Shown: piece by piece, positions 10,523 to 22,454 of the stretch | How the letters are laid out: every line of letters starts with the position of its first letter | How positions within the stretch are numbered: position 1 is the first letter of the stretch | Source: Hirundichthys speculiger | Taxonomy: Eukaryota; Chordata; Actinopteri; Beloniformes; Exocoetidae | Direction of reading: 5' to 3' | DNA length: 64,000 nt | Assembly: GCA_018398805.1 (NCBI GenBank) | Contig: JAGFBZ010000329.1 | Span: forward strand, 124,001 to 188,000 | The notes under the pieces: generated by a model | Seen by the model: only the letters and a program-made list of their open reading frames with translations | Databases searched by the model: none | What the model was told of the DNA's origin: nothing | Translations under genes and position numbers: made by a program

Positions 10523-12488
10523 GCTACAATGATAGAGTCTCTCTAAAGACTCAGTGAAGGTTTAAATCTCAGTTTTATTTCTGCGTCGGGCCTCAGCTGC
10601 TCTGATTTAAACGTTTTCATCCAGTAAAAGTAAAAATTAATCAGCTTTAAAACTTCCTGTCTGACTGTTAGACGCCACAACGTTAGAACCAGTTGTGATG
10701 TTTTTAACCGGTGAAAGAGAACCGAAGGGTGACGGTGGTCCAGCCGGAGGCCGATCACAGTCACTTCTCTAAAAAAGGTTATTAATAGTTTCGCTTTCTG
10801 TTCTTTTCATCTTCTCCTCCTCCATCTCCTTCCTCGTTCTTCTCCTCCTGCTGATGCTTTAGGTTTTTGTTTTTTTTGCTTTGCTTTGTTTCATCTTCTC
10901 GGTCGCGGGTTGGAGCTCTGGTCAGGTGACATACCTGTTTCTGTTTGTTATCTTGTTAACGCGCACGGGTGTGTGCACGTGTGTGTGTGCTACATCAGCT
11001 GACAGTTTACCGTTTTGGTGATTTAATTGGTGAAATATGAAAGACGGAAACGAAAGCATCGACAGGACAGAAGGTGGCGGTAGTAAGACCAACCAGAGGA
11101 AGTCACGTGTTTGTAAGTGTGATTAAAAAAATGATAATAATAATTAAGAAAAACTGCCATCTCCATTAATAAAGTGCTCTGACACCTTCATCAGACGTCA
11201 ACTTGAACTAGAAGTAGTTTTCAGATTAGTTGTGTAAAACAAAGTGTTTTATAAGATTAAAACAGTAATAGAGACAGAAACATCTCCGTCGTTTTTTCCC
11301 AGTCAGAAAACCTCAAACTGAACATTTTTAAAACTCTGTTAGTCCAGCAGGGAGGCTGGAGGTGTTGGTGCTGAAGGTGCTGAAGGTGCTGCAGCGCCTC
11401 CCGCTGGCGGAGGAATCAAACTGCGAGATAAAACCTTAAATAAGTCAACTAAAATGATACACGGTCTGTTCATTAAACTGTCAAAAACCCACCCTTTGTC
11501 CTTTTAAATAAATGTTTTAATGTGACTGATAGCGTAGCCTCTGATCTCTGATGGAAGTGACCGGAGACTGAGGTGGAGTTTGTCGCCCTCTGGTGGTTTC
11601 ACAGGATCCATGGAGGTCATCTCAGCTTGGAGGGATGTGGTGGTACCGAGACACTGCTGGAACAGCTCAGTGGAGTGAGTCCACCTGTCCAGATCTCAGT
11701 CCCAGTGAACCTGGGTTTAGAAGATCCACAGCAGAGATCAGGTCTGATGATGATGATGCAGAGACTCTTCACCTGTCAGCTGAGTCACGTCTCATTAAAA
11801 TGCTGGATGATGTCACATTCATGCTTGTTAATGATCACTGTGGTTATGTAATTCAAAGACAAGGGACTCTGAGGTAGTTTCACAGCTCTGCCAGCAGGGG
11901 GCAGCAGTGGACTGCTAGTGGACCCGGTGGACCACATCAACAGGTTTCAGTCCTCCACTGTGTGCTCTGGAGTTCTGGAGGAGAGATGGATCCAGTCCAG
12001 TTTTTTTCTAAAGTTACTGAACTTTAACATGGACATTTTCATTTTAAAGTTCTCCCAGACGGAGGATTCAACAGAAACAAGGTTATTTGTAACAACTGAC
12101 AAGTTGAACTCCCCGTTAAAAGTTTCTGCTGTTACCTCAGAAATTACCTGTTTTAATGTTCTGATTGTGGCCTCTAGATTGTTACGATTTTGTAGGTAGA
12201 CTTTTTTTTATTTTTCATTTAAAAAAAAACAGGATTACATTAATGCCCTGGCACTGGCAATTATATTTATTTTATTTGACATTTTTTAAGATGAGATTTA
12301 CACTAAATATGTGTTACTGACAAGTGCTGATGTTAAAAGTGTTTGAAAAACCAATGTTATGACACTTTAGTTCATAATAGTACTTTTTTATCATAGTAAA
12401 GTGACCTTTACACTAATTTTGAATTCATTATTTGATTTTCCGTTTACAATGTGATTAATCATGATTAAAAATTTTAATCATGCCCAGC

Positions 12489-12490
<2 letters not shown>
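10523..12490. other. unassigned intergenic DNA
   Basis: The ORFs here (92-94 residues at 11573-11877, 93 at 11918-12199) have no recognisable motif. The end of the stretch (about 12440-12490, ...aatcatgcccagccc) resembles a hAT terminus cut by the AT microsatellite, but no partner end is seen. Confidence 0.35.

Positions 12491-12532
<42 letters not shown>
12491..12532. repeat. (AT)n microsatellite
   Basis: About 21 uninterrupted AT units directly abut the Tc1-like relic. Confidence 0.95.
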
Positions 12533-12533
<1 letters not shown>

Positions 12534-12536
<3 letters not shown>

Positions 12537-13556
12537 CTTTTGCCACATTTCAGGCTTCAAACATAAAGATATAAAGGTTTGATTTTTTGTCAAGAATCAA
12601 CAACCAGTGGGACACAATCGTGAAGTGGAACGAAATTTATTGGATATTTTAAACTTGTTTAACAAATAAAAAACTGAAAAGTGGGGCGTGCAGTATTGGG
12701 CCCCCTTGTGTTAATCCTCTGTAGCGCCACCTTCTGCTGCAGTTCCAGCTGCAGGTCTCTTGGGGTTTGTTTCTATCAGTTTAACTCATCCAGAGACTAA
12801 ATTCTGGTCCATTCTTCCTGTAAAACAGCTGGAGCTCAGTGAGGTTGGATGGAGAGCGTTTGTGAACAGCAGTCTTCAGATCTTTCCACAGATTCTGGAC
12901 TGGATTCAGGTCTGGACTTTGACTTGGCCGTTCTAAACACCTGGATACGTTTTAGACCGTTCCGTTGTAGATTTGTCTTCATGTTTTGGATCATTGTCCT
13001 GTTGGAAGATAAATCTCCGTCCCAGTCTCAGGTCTTCTGCAGACTCAAGCAGGTTTTCTCCCAGAATGCTCCTGTGTTTGGCTCCATCCATCTTCCCATC
13101 AGTTTTAACCATCTTCCCTGTCCCTGCTGAAGAAAAGCAGGCCCAGACCATGATGCTGCCACCACCATGTTTGACAGTGGGGATGGTGTGTTCAGGGTGA
13201 TCAGCTGTGTTGCTTTTACTCCAAACATATCATTTTGCATTGTGGGTAAAAAGTTTGATTTTGAGCTCCTTCTTCCACATGTTTGGTGTGTCTCCAGGTG
13301 GCTTGTGGGAAACTTTAAACCAGACTTTTTATGGATATCTTTGAGAAATGTCTTTCTTCTTGCCACTCTTCCATAAAGGCCAGATTTGTCCAGTGTAGGA
13401 CTGATTGTTGTCCTCTGGACAGACTGTTCCACCTCAGCTGTAGATCAGTTCATCCAGAGTGATCATGGGCCTCTTGGCTGCATCTCTGATCAGCCTTCTC
13501 CTTGTTCCAGATGAAAGTTTAGAGGGACGGCCGGGTCTTGGTAGATCTGCAGTGGA
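12534..13556 (-). pseudogene. Tc1-like transposase relic
   Basis: Minus-strand frames overlap in register shifts. From 13556 they carry a GRPSK-like hinge, DKSGLYGRVARRK (13380s), MVVAASWSGPAF and MVWACFSSAGTGKMV (13150s), then FIFQQDNDPKHEDKST (near 12980). QQDNDPKH is the second-Asp region of the Tc1 DDE catalytic domain. Frameshifts and stops separate the blocks, and the N-terminal paired-like helix-turn-helix is missing. The 3' flank resembles the untranslated tail of Tc1-like elements. Inactive. Confidence 0.85.
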
Positions 13557-13589
13557 AACATTAAACGGAGATTACATTCAAACAATATA

Positions 13590-13800
13590 TTTTATTATGC
13601 ATTTGATCATTTATGTAGACCAATTATTCGGTCATACACATTTTGTTATTCACAGTCATTCGCAAGAGCCATGACTGATACATAAATTCAATGCATCACA
13701 TCTTAAGATTCAGCTGGCTGTGATTATAAACCTGACCAGTAGGTGGTGTCATGTGCATATGAAGCAGCTGTGACACTGCTTCACGAGGCTTCATCTCACC
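13590..13800. repeat. interspersed repeat B (diverged copy)
   Basis: It shares ttcggtcatacac, accagtaggtggtgtc and gaggcttcat...caccatca, in the same order, with 50310-50585 and 55100-55366. Those two copies are nearly identical to each other and this one is more diverged. Its class is unknown. Confidence 0.6.
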
Positions 13801-14115
13801 ATCAGTGTATCTGTGTACTGCGCTGTTTGTTATGGTACGGTCATTGCTGAAGTTGATAATTACCAATCTTCCAAATGGTAGACTAATCAGACGACTCACT
13901 TCCTGTTGATGAGCCCAGCCAAAACACGTAAAAGTGCTTGTTTTTACCATGTTTTGCCCATAAAGACAATTTCATTTTCCATAATCCATAGTTTTTTCAG
14001 TTAAGTTTATTGTATCATCATGGTGATAGTAAAAATATTCCAACTAAAGTGTGAATCAAATGCTACCATATTGCTCCTTTTTTGACAAACTAAACTGCTG
14101 TTGTCTACTTGACAG

Positions 14116-14598
14116 GCCATCCTCTGAAACCAAGAAAGCTCTTGCTATATCGCTGGTAAACGAATTTCCTTGTCTGAAAGACGATACCGACAGTGGTTAT
14201 GTAAGTTTATCCAACTATCATTATATATATATATATATATATATACATTATATTTTTGTTTATATTGCAACACTAAGTGACTGATGTATAATTCACAGGT
14301 TGGGACCAACATGGTGGAGTACTTGGCTTCCCCACATGTCCTGTGCCTGGGAGATGAGATGCAACCCAGCAGCCAAGTGTTTTCCATCGTGGCTGGGAAC
14401 GCCATAGCTGTGGAGTCACTGTTGGAGGCAGTGGACCTGTGCTTTATAATGTCTTACGTGTTTGATGTTGAATACACCAAACAGTGGCTCCCCACCTGGG
14501 AGTTTCTTCAGCACGCCATATACAAGATCGCTGGACACGAGTCTGCGTCCGTCAGCTTTTTGAGGCTGTGCTTTGCTTCGCAAGGTTCTGAAGCCTAG
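14116..14598 (+). CDS. two 3' exons of an unknown multicopy fish gene family
   Basis: Exon 1 is 14116-14200 (acceptor ttgacag|G, donor TAT|gtaagt) and encodes PSSETKKALAISLVNEF...DDTDSGY. Exon 2 is 14299-14598 (acceptor ttcacag) and encodes 99 residues ending in CFASQGSEA and TAG. The phases fit: one base carries over from the preceding exon, then 28 codons, then phase 0. FSIVAGNAIA...VDLCFIMSYVFDVEY aligns with FYIVLDGKLLP...FDELFKSHFVFSVKY in the pseudogene at 37.7 kb, so the two are paralogues. The AATAAA near 14798 could serve polyadenylation. No upstream exons are recognisable. It may be a gene fragment or the 3' end of a live gene. Its function is unknown to me. Confidence 0.5.
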
Positions 14599-14610
14599 AC
14601 TGTCTAATGT

Positions 14611-14672
14611 GGGGAGGGAGGGGGGGGGGGGGGTGGTGAGCGAGTGAATTATGTTGCTCCATTGCTTTGTGA

Positions 14673-14709
<37 letters not shown>
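14611..14709. repeat. G-rich run and (GT)n microsatellite
   Basis: A G-rich tract lies at about 14611-14633, followed by about 17 GT units at 14675-14709. Both sit in the putative 3' UTR of the preceding exons. Confidence 0.9.
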
Positions 14710-14712
<3 letters not shown>

Positions 14713-14884
14713 TATTATTATATAATAATAATAATATATTTGTGAAGCTGTTCAAACTATTATTTCTAAAGGTGTTAAAAAATCTGAGGACAAATGTCAA
14801 TAAAAAAATGTGACATTTTTCTATAGTGTGTTTTTTCATAATGGGAAATCATTATAAATTACACAACAAAAAATACTAAAATTG

Positions 14885-15670
14885 TACACACAAAAAAATG
14901 CTGGGTTGTTTCTGTAAACACATTGCTGGGTTGTTCATGCTGGGTCATAATTCTGGGTTGTTTGGGGTACTGTAAACACACTGTTGGCTTGTTTTATGCT
15001 GGGTAAAATTGGTTGTGAGGGTTAAATTATAGCTAAACACATGGTTGGGTTATTTTAACCAGATTTTAACCCAACACCTGGGTCATTCATGTTCCCGCTG
15101 TTAACTTTCTGGATCTTTCTCTCAGAAGTGGCACGTTCAGCAGGCACTCATTTCAACAAACTCTCCGATTATCTAACTGGTAGGTTAATTTATTTTTATC
15201 TATATTTTTAAGATTGTGGCAACAAAGTTATCCTAATATCATTTTACAATCTTAGATCATATGGATTTTTAATGGTGTTTATTCTGTGACATTTATTCAC
15301 AAAGTTGTAAGCTAGCATTTTTTTCCCCTAGAATCTAACTGTTAAATTAGCTGACTAACATTTTTGTTACATTAGTATTATGTTAGCTGCTTTAAATTTA
15401 GCAATTTAATGTGTTGTGGTCTCTTAGCTTTACCATTCAGCTGTCTTTACTGTCTCATTGCACATTTATGTAGGCTATATCGTTCCAATTTTCCATTAGC
15501 TGGTTATTGGTAGCAGTCTCACAGTACCCTTAAGCAGTTGGTTCACCTAACTTAGCTTTGCTGTGGTTTTTCTCGTGTAATGTTACCTTTAAGTTGAAAG
15601 GACATGGCGTTAAATACCGACCGTGCTTTATTATAATTATTTATGTGATGTTTTAACCAGAAAAACAACC
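14885..15670. repeat. TGGGTTGTT-rich interspersed repeat, possible CACTA-like MITE
   Basis: Several direct copies of gctgggttgtt lie at 14900-15060, with the complement aacaaccca near 15663. Fish non-autonomous CACTA-type elements show this pattern, but I cannot define termini or a target duplication. Confidence 0.35.
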
Positions 15671-16205
15671 CAGGTAAACTCAGCTTTTCCGGGAACAGCG
15701 TCGGAGAAACAGTGAATTTTTTTCAATTCAAACGGCTTTATTTCATGTTTTATGTGGTGTTAATCATCGGGTCTGTGTGCCGAATTATCAGCGAAGGTTT
15801 CCCCTCCGCTGATAATTCGGCTTGCGGTTAAATCTTCCGGAGCAAGTTATCAGAGAAACAAGCTGAGCAGCAGTTAGCATTTTAGCTTCAGCATTTAAAC
15901 TCCACCGGCTCTCTCCCTCCGTCACTTTAGCCTCCATTTCCAGAACATAGCCTCCACCGCAGTGATCCTTCCTTCACTTTTCTCCTCCATTTCCTTCAGC
16001 TTGTCTTCAGTAAACTCGGTCTCAAACTGATAGTTTCCATCAAGATGAAACTCTGAAGCCTGTTTGTACTTTTGATGACGTTTGGTGCTGTTCTGAGCAT
16101 TATCTGTGGCTACAAGTGGCTGTTTGATCCGTTGCTCACAACCCACTCAACTGTGGGTTATGACTCAGCTGTGGGTTATGACTCAACTGTTATGACTCAA
16201 CTGTC
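15671..16205. other. unassigned DNA with ACTGTGGGTTATGACTC repeats
   Basis: A 74-residue minus-strand ORF (16146-15922) is lysine/glutamate-rich, has no known motif and lacks gene context. Three or four short direct repeats of actgtgggttatgactc lie at about 16150-16205. Confidence 0.35.
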
Positions 16206-16317
16206 ATAACCCAAGATGCCCCTGCGAAGGGGCACATATTAGAGCACATATTGTTAGATGTGCTCCAATATGCACATCTTCTTCCTTTGCACAGCTTCGC
16301 AGGGGCATCTTGGGTTA
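16206..16317. repeat. short palindromic element with 22-bp arms
   Basis: TAACCCAAGATGCCCCTGCG is repeated in inverted form at 16296-16317 around an AT-rich core that itself contains gcacatattgttagatgtgc-type symmetry. This looks like a small foldback MITE. Confidence 0.7.
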
Positions 16318-17098
16318 CACCGCCTCGCTATGGAAGAAAAAAATCCAAAAAAAAAAAAAAAAACAACTGAGAAAACGACAAAAAACGCGTTTTTGAAGGC
16401 GTAATATTAGTATCCAGGATGGGTTTCCCTTTTTTTCTTATTATTCCGCATCATATTTTGTCCGTTAATAGGGGCATAACCGTAAGGTGCACACATGCAT
16501 GAAATATATCAAAACAAGAAAAAAAAAATTAAAACTGCCTTTTCCTTTTTCACGTCCACTCCTTTTGCTCAACCTACATAAATTATACATCAAAACACCA
16601 TTTTACTCAAGTGTAAACATACACAGACAATAAATGTGCTGCAAGCGGACATGCACATATCAAAATTTCTTGAGGAATTTTCTAGTTATTATTATTATTC
16701 ACACAAGCAGGAAAAGACTTCCTTCTCATGGTGGAGCATTATTGGGATTTTTGGGAACTAGAACTGCTCCCAGATCTGTCAGCAGTGTTGCGGTTCCGGT
16801 TCTGGACATCCTGACCGGGTGATCACTGACTGTGGCCCACAGCTGGACTGAGAAATGTTCAGGAGGTTTTTTCAAAAGCATTTAAAATCTTCACCCGGAC
16901 ACCTGGAATTATTCAGGTTCTTCACTACTTTCACTGACTCAGCTTTTCCATTTGATTTCAGATTTTCGTGCCTCTAACTAAAAACATGCTGACGTGCATG
17001 GGCGTAGTTTACGGTATGGACGGTAGGGACATGTCCCCACCACTTTCGAGATGAGTTTAAATTGTCCCCAACCACTTTTTTTTTTTTTTACAAATCGC
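16318..17098. other. unassigned DNA, then left end of a larger hAT relic
   Basis: The stretch 16318-16980 holds A and T runs and no gene. From about 16995 the sequence gggcgtagtttacggtatgg, followed by atgtccccaccactt, resembles the GGGCGTAGTTT-type terminus of fish ZMYM1-like hAT elements. It is interrupted at 17107 by another hAT. Confidence 0.35.
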
Positions 17099-17446
17099 GC
17101 TAGACACAGTGCTTGAAGTGGGCCGGTACGCACCGGTACGGAGTACCCGCACTTCTCAATATTAGCCTCTGGCGTACCGGGACTTCTCGTGAGCTCATAG
17201 TACTCTGTTTTTCTCCTTGCGATTTGGCTATACAATGGTGTCGCCATGACAACGCCACTGCCCCTCGCGAGACGTTCACGCGTAGGGAGGTCTCGCGAGT
17301 CGAGTGTGCCAGAAAGCAATTAAAAGAACGCGAAGAAGAAGAAGAGCTCTCGCGGGCGTTGATTGTAAACAGAGTTGGCAGTTTGATTTACCGGTTGGTT
17401 TGTTTGGATCGTTATGTGAACGTGAACCTACCTACCGTATTTACAA

Positions 17447-18276
17447 ATGTTGGCGTGGCTCCAAAAGGGCCAGAAGAGAACCCGGACCGATGACGCCCCC
17501 GGTGAAGATGATGACACAGCAGGACAAACAGACATTGATTTTGAAAGTGGAGAGCAGCCAGTTAGCAGTAGCGCTTTTGCTAACACAGAAGTGGCTTCTG
17601 ATTCACCTGTTGCCTGCGATATCAACAATAACTCCACAGGAGAAGAATGGCCAGACTGCTGGTCACATGACCAAATAAGGTACTTTTGCTCACAGAATGA
17701 CTGGCTTATAAGTAAGGACAAAAGGCTTGGGTGTAGGGTTGCCAACCGTCCCTTGAAAAACGGAACCCTCCCCTATTTATAAACTAAAGTACAAGTCTAT
17801 AAATAGGGGAGGGTTCCGTTTTTCAAGGGACGGTTGGCAACCCTACTTGGGTGTAAGGCATGCAGTAAAGTTAACTCCCTTGCTCCCCAAACACATCATG
17901 GACTGAGGTTGTCACATGAGTGGGGTAGATGTTTAATCTCTGCATCTGGAGCAGACAAGGCAACACAAATGTTGTCTTTGTGAAAGCAGATCAGCTAAAA
18001 GCTGTCCATACCATTGCGGTGTCTACCAGTGAACGTGAGCGTGCCTACAGTTGTATGAACAACATTCTTACAGACAGAAGGAGCTCCATTGCTGTTACCA
18101 GACTTTCAAACCTGATCTTTCTGAAATGTAATGGGCCACCATTAGAACAGTTCAGTCCACAAAGCTATGTGATGTCATGGCTGGCGAAGGGGAGACGAAG
18201 CGCAGAAGACAGGGGATGTGAAGCTCCAAGCCGTTGGAGCAAAGATGAGCCCAAGACCTGCTGGAGCCTTTACTAA
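17447..18276 (+). pseudogene. internally deleted hAT transposase (KIAA1586-like)
   Basis: The N-terminal part (17447-17725) reads MLAWLQKGQKRTRTD, then an acidic linker, then WPDCWSHDQIRYFCSQNDWL. This is the conserved motif before the zinc-binding region in KIAA1586/EPM2AIP1-like hAT proteins. A palindromic MITE interrupts it. The C-terminal part (17970-18276) reads AVSTSERERAYSCMNNI, then RLSNLIFLKCNGPPL. This is the hAT dimerisation region, where S.ERERAFS...N.I.t..R..L....L.. is typical. The DDE core between them is gone, so the protein cannot catalyse transposition. Confidence 0.75.
17735..17845. mobile_element. 111-bp near-perfect palindromic MITE
   Basis: AGGGTTGCCAACCGTCCCTT and the following bases form an inverted repeat of about 48 bp per arm around a short spacer (aactaaagtacaagtc region). 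It is flanked by CTTGGGTGT on both sides (17726-17734 and 17846-17854). A 9-bp duplication suggests a Mutator-like or hAT-related mobiliser. Confidence 0.85.
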
Positions 18277-19285
18277 GTAGGTTGAAATATAATCACAATT
18301 GCCTTATATATTCACAGTCCACTTCTTTTGACACATTTGTACAATATAATGCAAACCAGAACAGCAACACTGCTATGAATTCTACTTAAAAGAGCTTAAT
18401 AGTTTTTAACATTTGTTGTCTGAAAAATTATGATTCTTATTTAAGTTTATTATGGGTCTGTGTGTTATTTTCTCCATGCCTTGTCTCCATATTTTATCTT
18501 TGTATGTCTCTCATGTGTCTGTCCACAGGGAACTCTAGGTGCCAGTTAGTTCGGTTGTGCATCAGCCTCTATGCTACCTGAGGGCGTCCCCCCTGAGGAC
18601 CTCCCTTGTGTACACATAATTTGTTTGTAAAATTCAATAAAACCATTTTCTTTTTAAAAATCAAATATCATGTCCTAGTATTTAAATATATCACTTAATC
18701 ATCCGCTGTTACCCACTGCCTAATTAACCTGACATCAGTTGAATAAGGGGAGTACCGGCACTTATTTTTTTCCACTTAAAGCACTGGCTAGACATAAGCA
18801 TTTTCCATAGGGTATTACTATTTTCCCAGTATTTTCCCCACCTGAAAAAGCTATTCTGATGATGATTGACGCTTTCAAGCTTTGGCTCCGCCTCTATCTA
18901 GTCTTGGGATGTTTGCCAAAGTAGAGCATTTTGAAAGCCAATGAGATGGAAAGAAATGCCAAAGATTCTCCAATAAATACATGTTAACGTTAGCTGCTTT
19001 CAGTGAGTCCGTTCAACTTCTGTCTTCAAGGTAGCGTTAGCCTTGCTTGCCAACTAGCCAGTTTGTTAGATAGTTACTGGATAAAACTATGACCCCGTTG
19101 CAACTTGTTGCATTGGCTTCTGTTTTCTGAAAGAACATCAACAAGTTGCTGGTTTTTATTTTGAAGTTTGTCTCGTGGTGAATTTTAGGTATGAACAAAT
19201 CGTTATTCTTGTATCCTATGCGTTTGTGTTGTCATGCTGTTCACATGCGCTATACGTTATTTCAGCAGGCAGATGGATTAGCATC

Positions 19286-19559
19286 ATGGACGCAGGGAGG
19301 AAAAAAGGAGATATAAGGTCGTATTTCTTGAATGTAAGTAGGCGAGTAGTTGTAGGCTAAAAACTCAACCTCAGTAACGAGAGAATGCTTGAATTAATGT
19401 TTTTGCTTATTAGCAAGGTATCTTACATTTTTGAAATTTTTTATAGCCTTGTTGTATTATAATATGGTAATTTCAGTTTGTATTACTGTACAGACACCAG
19501 GCAAGAAAAGAAAGAGGGAAAGTACAGATCAAACAGAAAGAGAGCAAAGTAGTAATCAG
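19286..19559 (+). pseudogene. N-terminal exons of a ZMYM1-like hAT transposase
   Basis: Exon 19286-19333 encodes MDAGRKKGDIRSYFLN with donor AAT|gtaagt. Exon 19494-19559 (acceptor tgtacag, donor CAG|gtaagg) encodes TPGKKRKRESTDQTEREQSS and two more residues. Both are in phase 0. A short Lys-rich start with DIRSYF is typical of this class of hAT protein. The remainder of the gene is not found downstream. It probably belongs to the relic that starts near 16995. Confidence 0.5.
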
Positions 19560-19561
19560 GT

Positions 19562-20789
19562 AAGGTAGCCAACACAGTAATGTAATTTGTCTTATCCAGG
19601 CCTTCTGCTTTAGAACAGTCAGTCACATGAGTGAGTTGGTAAGAATATTGGTATACTGCCAAGTTTGAGATATTGACAAAGAAATCAGTACATGTGAGTT
19701 CTATGTGTTGATTCATTCAGCAGTCTGACACAAATTATTTTTATGTATTTTTTAATGTATTTTTTCTCAATTCCTTCTTGAACTACAAATCATTACTTAA
19801 ACGACTTAAAACAAAAAAACTTAATGACTTAAAATAAAATATTATAACCATATGATGTACACCTTCCTCTATTGGGAGTCATTTGGAGAGGTATGTAAAT
19901 ATAGTTTCATATGGTGCAAATTTTCTAGCGTTGTATCTGACTTTCGTTTAAAAAAAAAAAAAAAAAGGACCCCAGACAATATGGAAAATTTATCTCCCCA
20001 CCACTTTCCAAACCAAACCTACACCCTTGCTGACGTGTATTTTATCACACATTTAAAACAGATCAAGGCAAGTTCGTTTGAAAAGCACATTTCATGTAAA
20101 AGTGTATTTGTTTCAGCTCATGATGCACAATAAGAACTGCAGTGGATAAATGTTACGGTGGATTTGATAGAGGAAGTTGAGGTGAAGGAGGAGGAGGTGC
20201 GAGTCGTTATAAGGAGGTTGGCGCACATATTTATCCTTTGATCTTCTGTGCAACATGAGCTGAAACACTTTTGCACAAATGCACTTGCTCTATAGAGGCG
20301 TTGAGCCCTTTTGTTCGTAGAAGCAGCAACCACAACCCAAGTAACTGTGAAGGTACTTTTTGCTTTGCGGTCAAATGAGAGTTGATACAGAAAATAGTTT
20401 CATCGCAGCTTCGCAGAAATGCTGCAGTGTCCAAGGAGATGTCTCATCTGAAGGTTGGTACAAAAGACTTTAATCATAATAATTATTGATGGACGTTTAA
20501 CGTGTTCCCTTTTAAAGCAGAGATGTTAGTTTTTCAGTTAATTCTAACATAAAGCAGGATGGAGATGTGTAACAGTGGCAGGTTTCAGATTTACCTCGGA
20601 GCCTCTTTGTTCAGAGTTTCCTCCAGATGAAGTTTTTTTCTCCTAATCGTACTTTTTCCAAAGTTTTTGGTGTTAACTTTGAGCCAGGTGTCGTTAAACT
20701 TTCTTACTAGTGGGTCACAATGTTCTCTTAAATCTGACAGAAGGGCCAGAACAGGAGCAGGTGGAGGTTTGTTGACCCACTTCACAGGA
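19562..20789. other. unassigned intergenic DNA
   Basis: An A-run lies at 19950-19966. The block ggaccccagacaatatggaa...ctccccaccactttcc near 19967-20010 resembles the other terminus of the GGGCGTAGTTT hAT relic, but it is too degraded to pair. No gene is seen. Confidence 0.3.
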
Positions 20790-20883
20790 GAAATATATAT
20801 ATAATAATAAATAATAATAATAATACATTTTATTTGTATTGCACTTTATATTTAAAATCTCAAAGTGCTAACAACAAAAAATG

Positions 20884-20914
<31 letters not shown>

Positions 20915-21092
20915 AAATAAATAGATAAAAATAAAAGTGTTAAGAACAATAAATGGATTAAAAGAGATATTAGCAAAATGCTCTTGTAAAAAGGTACGTT
21001 TTTAGGCTTCGTTTAAAAACATCAGTGGTCTGTGGGGCCCTTAGGTGGTCAGGGAGGGCGTTCCACAGTCTCGGAGCAGCGGAGATAAAAAA
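20790..21092 (-). pseudogene. L2-like LINE: reverse transcriptase C-terminus and 3' tail
   Basis: The minus-strand frame reads APRLWNALPDHLRAPQTTDV followed by FKRSLKTYLFTRAFC and a stop near 20980. This is the conserved extreme C-terminus of L2-type LINE proteins. It is followed by an AT-rich 3' UTR ending in a (TAT)n tail at 20800-20825. Strongly 5' truncated. Confidence 0.75.
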
Positions 21093-21094
21093 GG

Positions 21095-21340
21095 CCCAAA
21101 AATTCAAATTCAAATTCAAATTCAAATTCAAATTCAAATCCTTTATTGTTACCAACATTAACTGTGAAAATCAGTTTAGCAGCTCCACATGGCGGCAGGA
21201 GAGAAAAACAAGAAAAACACAAAAGCACGATATCACAATAAACAATATAAAAACAATATAAAATATAAAATAAGTATTTACAAGGTATAAAAAAAAAGAA
21301 CTGGCTATGATAAATAAAATGGGTATGATAATGAACAAAC
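21095..21340 (-). repeat. (AAATTC)n tail and 3' fragment of another retroelement
   Basis: About seven AAATTC units (21096-21137) precede ctttattgttaccaacatta, read here in antisense. A hexamer tail attached to such sequence is the usual 3' end of fish non-LTR elements. No ORF is seen. Confidence 0.6.
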
Positions 21341-22448
21341 TGCATTAAAGCATTAAAATTAAATATGTGCCTTTGAAGCCCCGCGGTACTTATATCTTTA
21401 CTGAAATCACAGTTAAAACAGTGAAAACTAAATGAATGAAATACAGCTTTATTAGTAGCAGTTAGAGTTTAGAGCAGTACTCTGGCCCGGTACCGCGCTG
21501 GTTACAGCAGGTGACTCAGATACTCAGTTTGACTTCCGGCTCTTCGACCCTTTGCCGCGTGTCTGACGCTCTTTTCAATAATGTAGATTAGAACCAGCAG
21601 CAAATGACTAAAAATGCATCAGTTTACTTCTTTTTTTAAATCCATTTTTTCTTCTCCTCTTTATCCCTCCATAGCAAATGACTGGAAACTGTTTTATCAA
21701 CTCTCAAATCTGTCAAATCCTGTTTTTTTTTTTTTTTTTTTTTACTAGAGGCCTCTTTTCATTAAATCAGTTCAGTATTAAGATTGTTTTTCCTTTAGTT
21801 CATCACAAGTCAACTGTACTTTACGCCTAAACTAAGGTTTTATACAAACATCACAAAACTGCTCTTTTATTACTATTTTATTTTATTATTTATTACTGTT
21901 ATGACACTTTTAATACACTATGAAGCAGTAATTAAATCTTAAACCCCTTTGTAGAGCTTATACTACAAATAATCCTCACAATTAAATTCAAATACCGATC
22001 ACATACATGTTAAACCAAACAAGAAAAGCAAATAGGAATGTAAAATTACTTATTAACAAGGGCCTAAAACATTCACACAATGGCCGTTCACAATTATTTA
22101 AATATGTACAAGTTATCATGTTCGTTTCTTATTAACTGGGAAAACCTGAAAGCTGAATCCACTCACGACTACGGCGCGCTGCTGCCCTCTGGTGGTGACT
22201 TGTGGAAACGGCACCGTCTGAATCTTTGTCCTCGAGGCAGAGTCGACACCTCACTGGTATTGCTATGCCACTGTCTGACATTCACTCAAAACAAAAGCGA
22301 AAGGTTCCCTGCACAGATCAAGAAACAATGAGATTTGAATTACAATACTTTTTATTGAAAACAAAAAATGTATTGCAGGTAAAGGACATGCATTTTATTT
22401 ATTTAATTCCATAACTGTCAAATTGGAATCAAAGGATGAGATTAAAGG
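21341..22448. other. unassigned intergenic DNA with a poly-T run
   Basis: A T-run lies at about 21723-21743. No exon-like block or transposon end is recognised. Confidence 0.4.
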
Positions 22449-22454
22449 AAAATC

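Larger units (their letters stand above)
17107..18786 (+). mobile_element. hAT element with 8-bp TSD and KIAA1586-like transposase remains
   Basis: The ends are CAGTGCTTGAAGTGG and, read inward from the right, CAGTGCTTTAAGTGG. They are flanked by perfect 8-bp duplications GCTAGACA at 17099-17106 and 18787-18794, the hallmark of hAT transposition. At 1.68 kb it keeps the N- and C-terminal coding parts but lacks most of the catalytic core. A 111-bp palindromic MITE is inserted at 17735-17845. The element lies within a still older hAT relic. Confidence 0.9.

Noticed and set aside
13028..13432. 134-codon minus-strand ORF as an independent gene
   Set aside because: It is one frame of the broken Tc1-like transposase and is continued in other frames on both sides.
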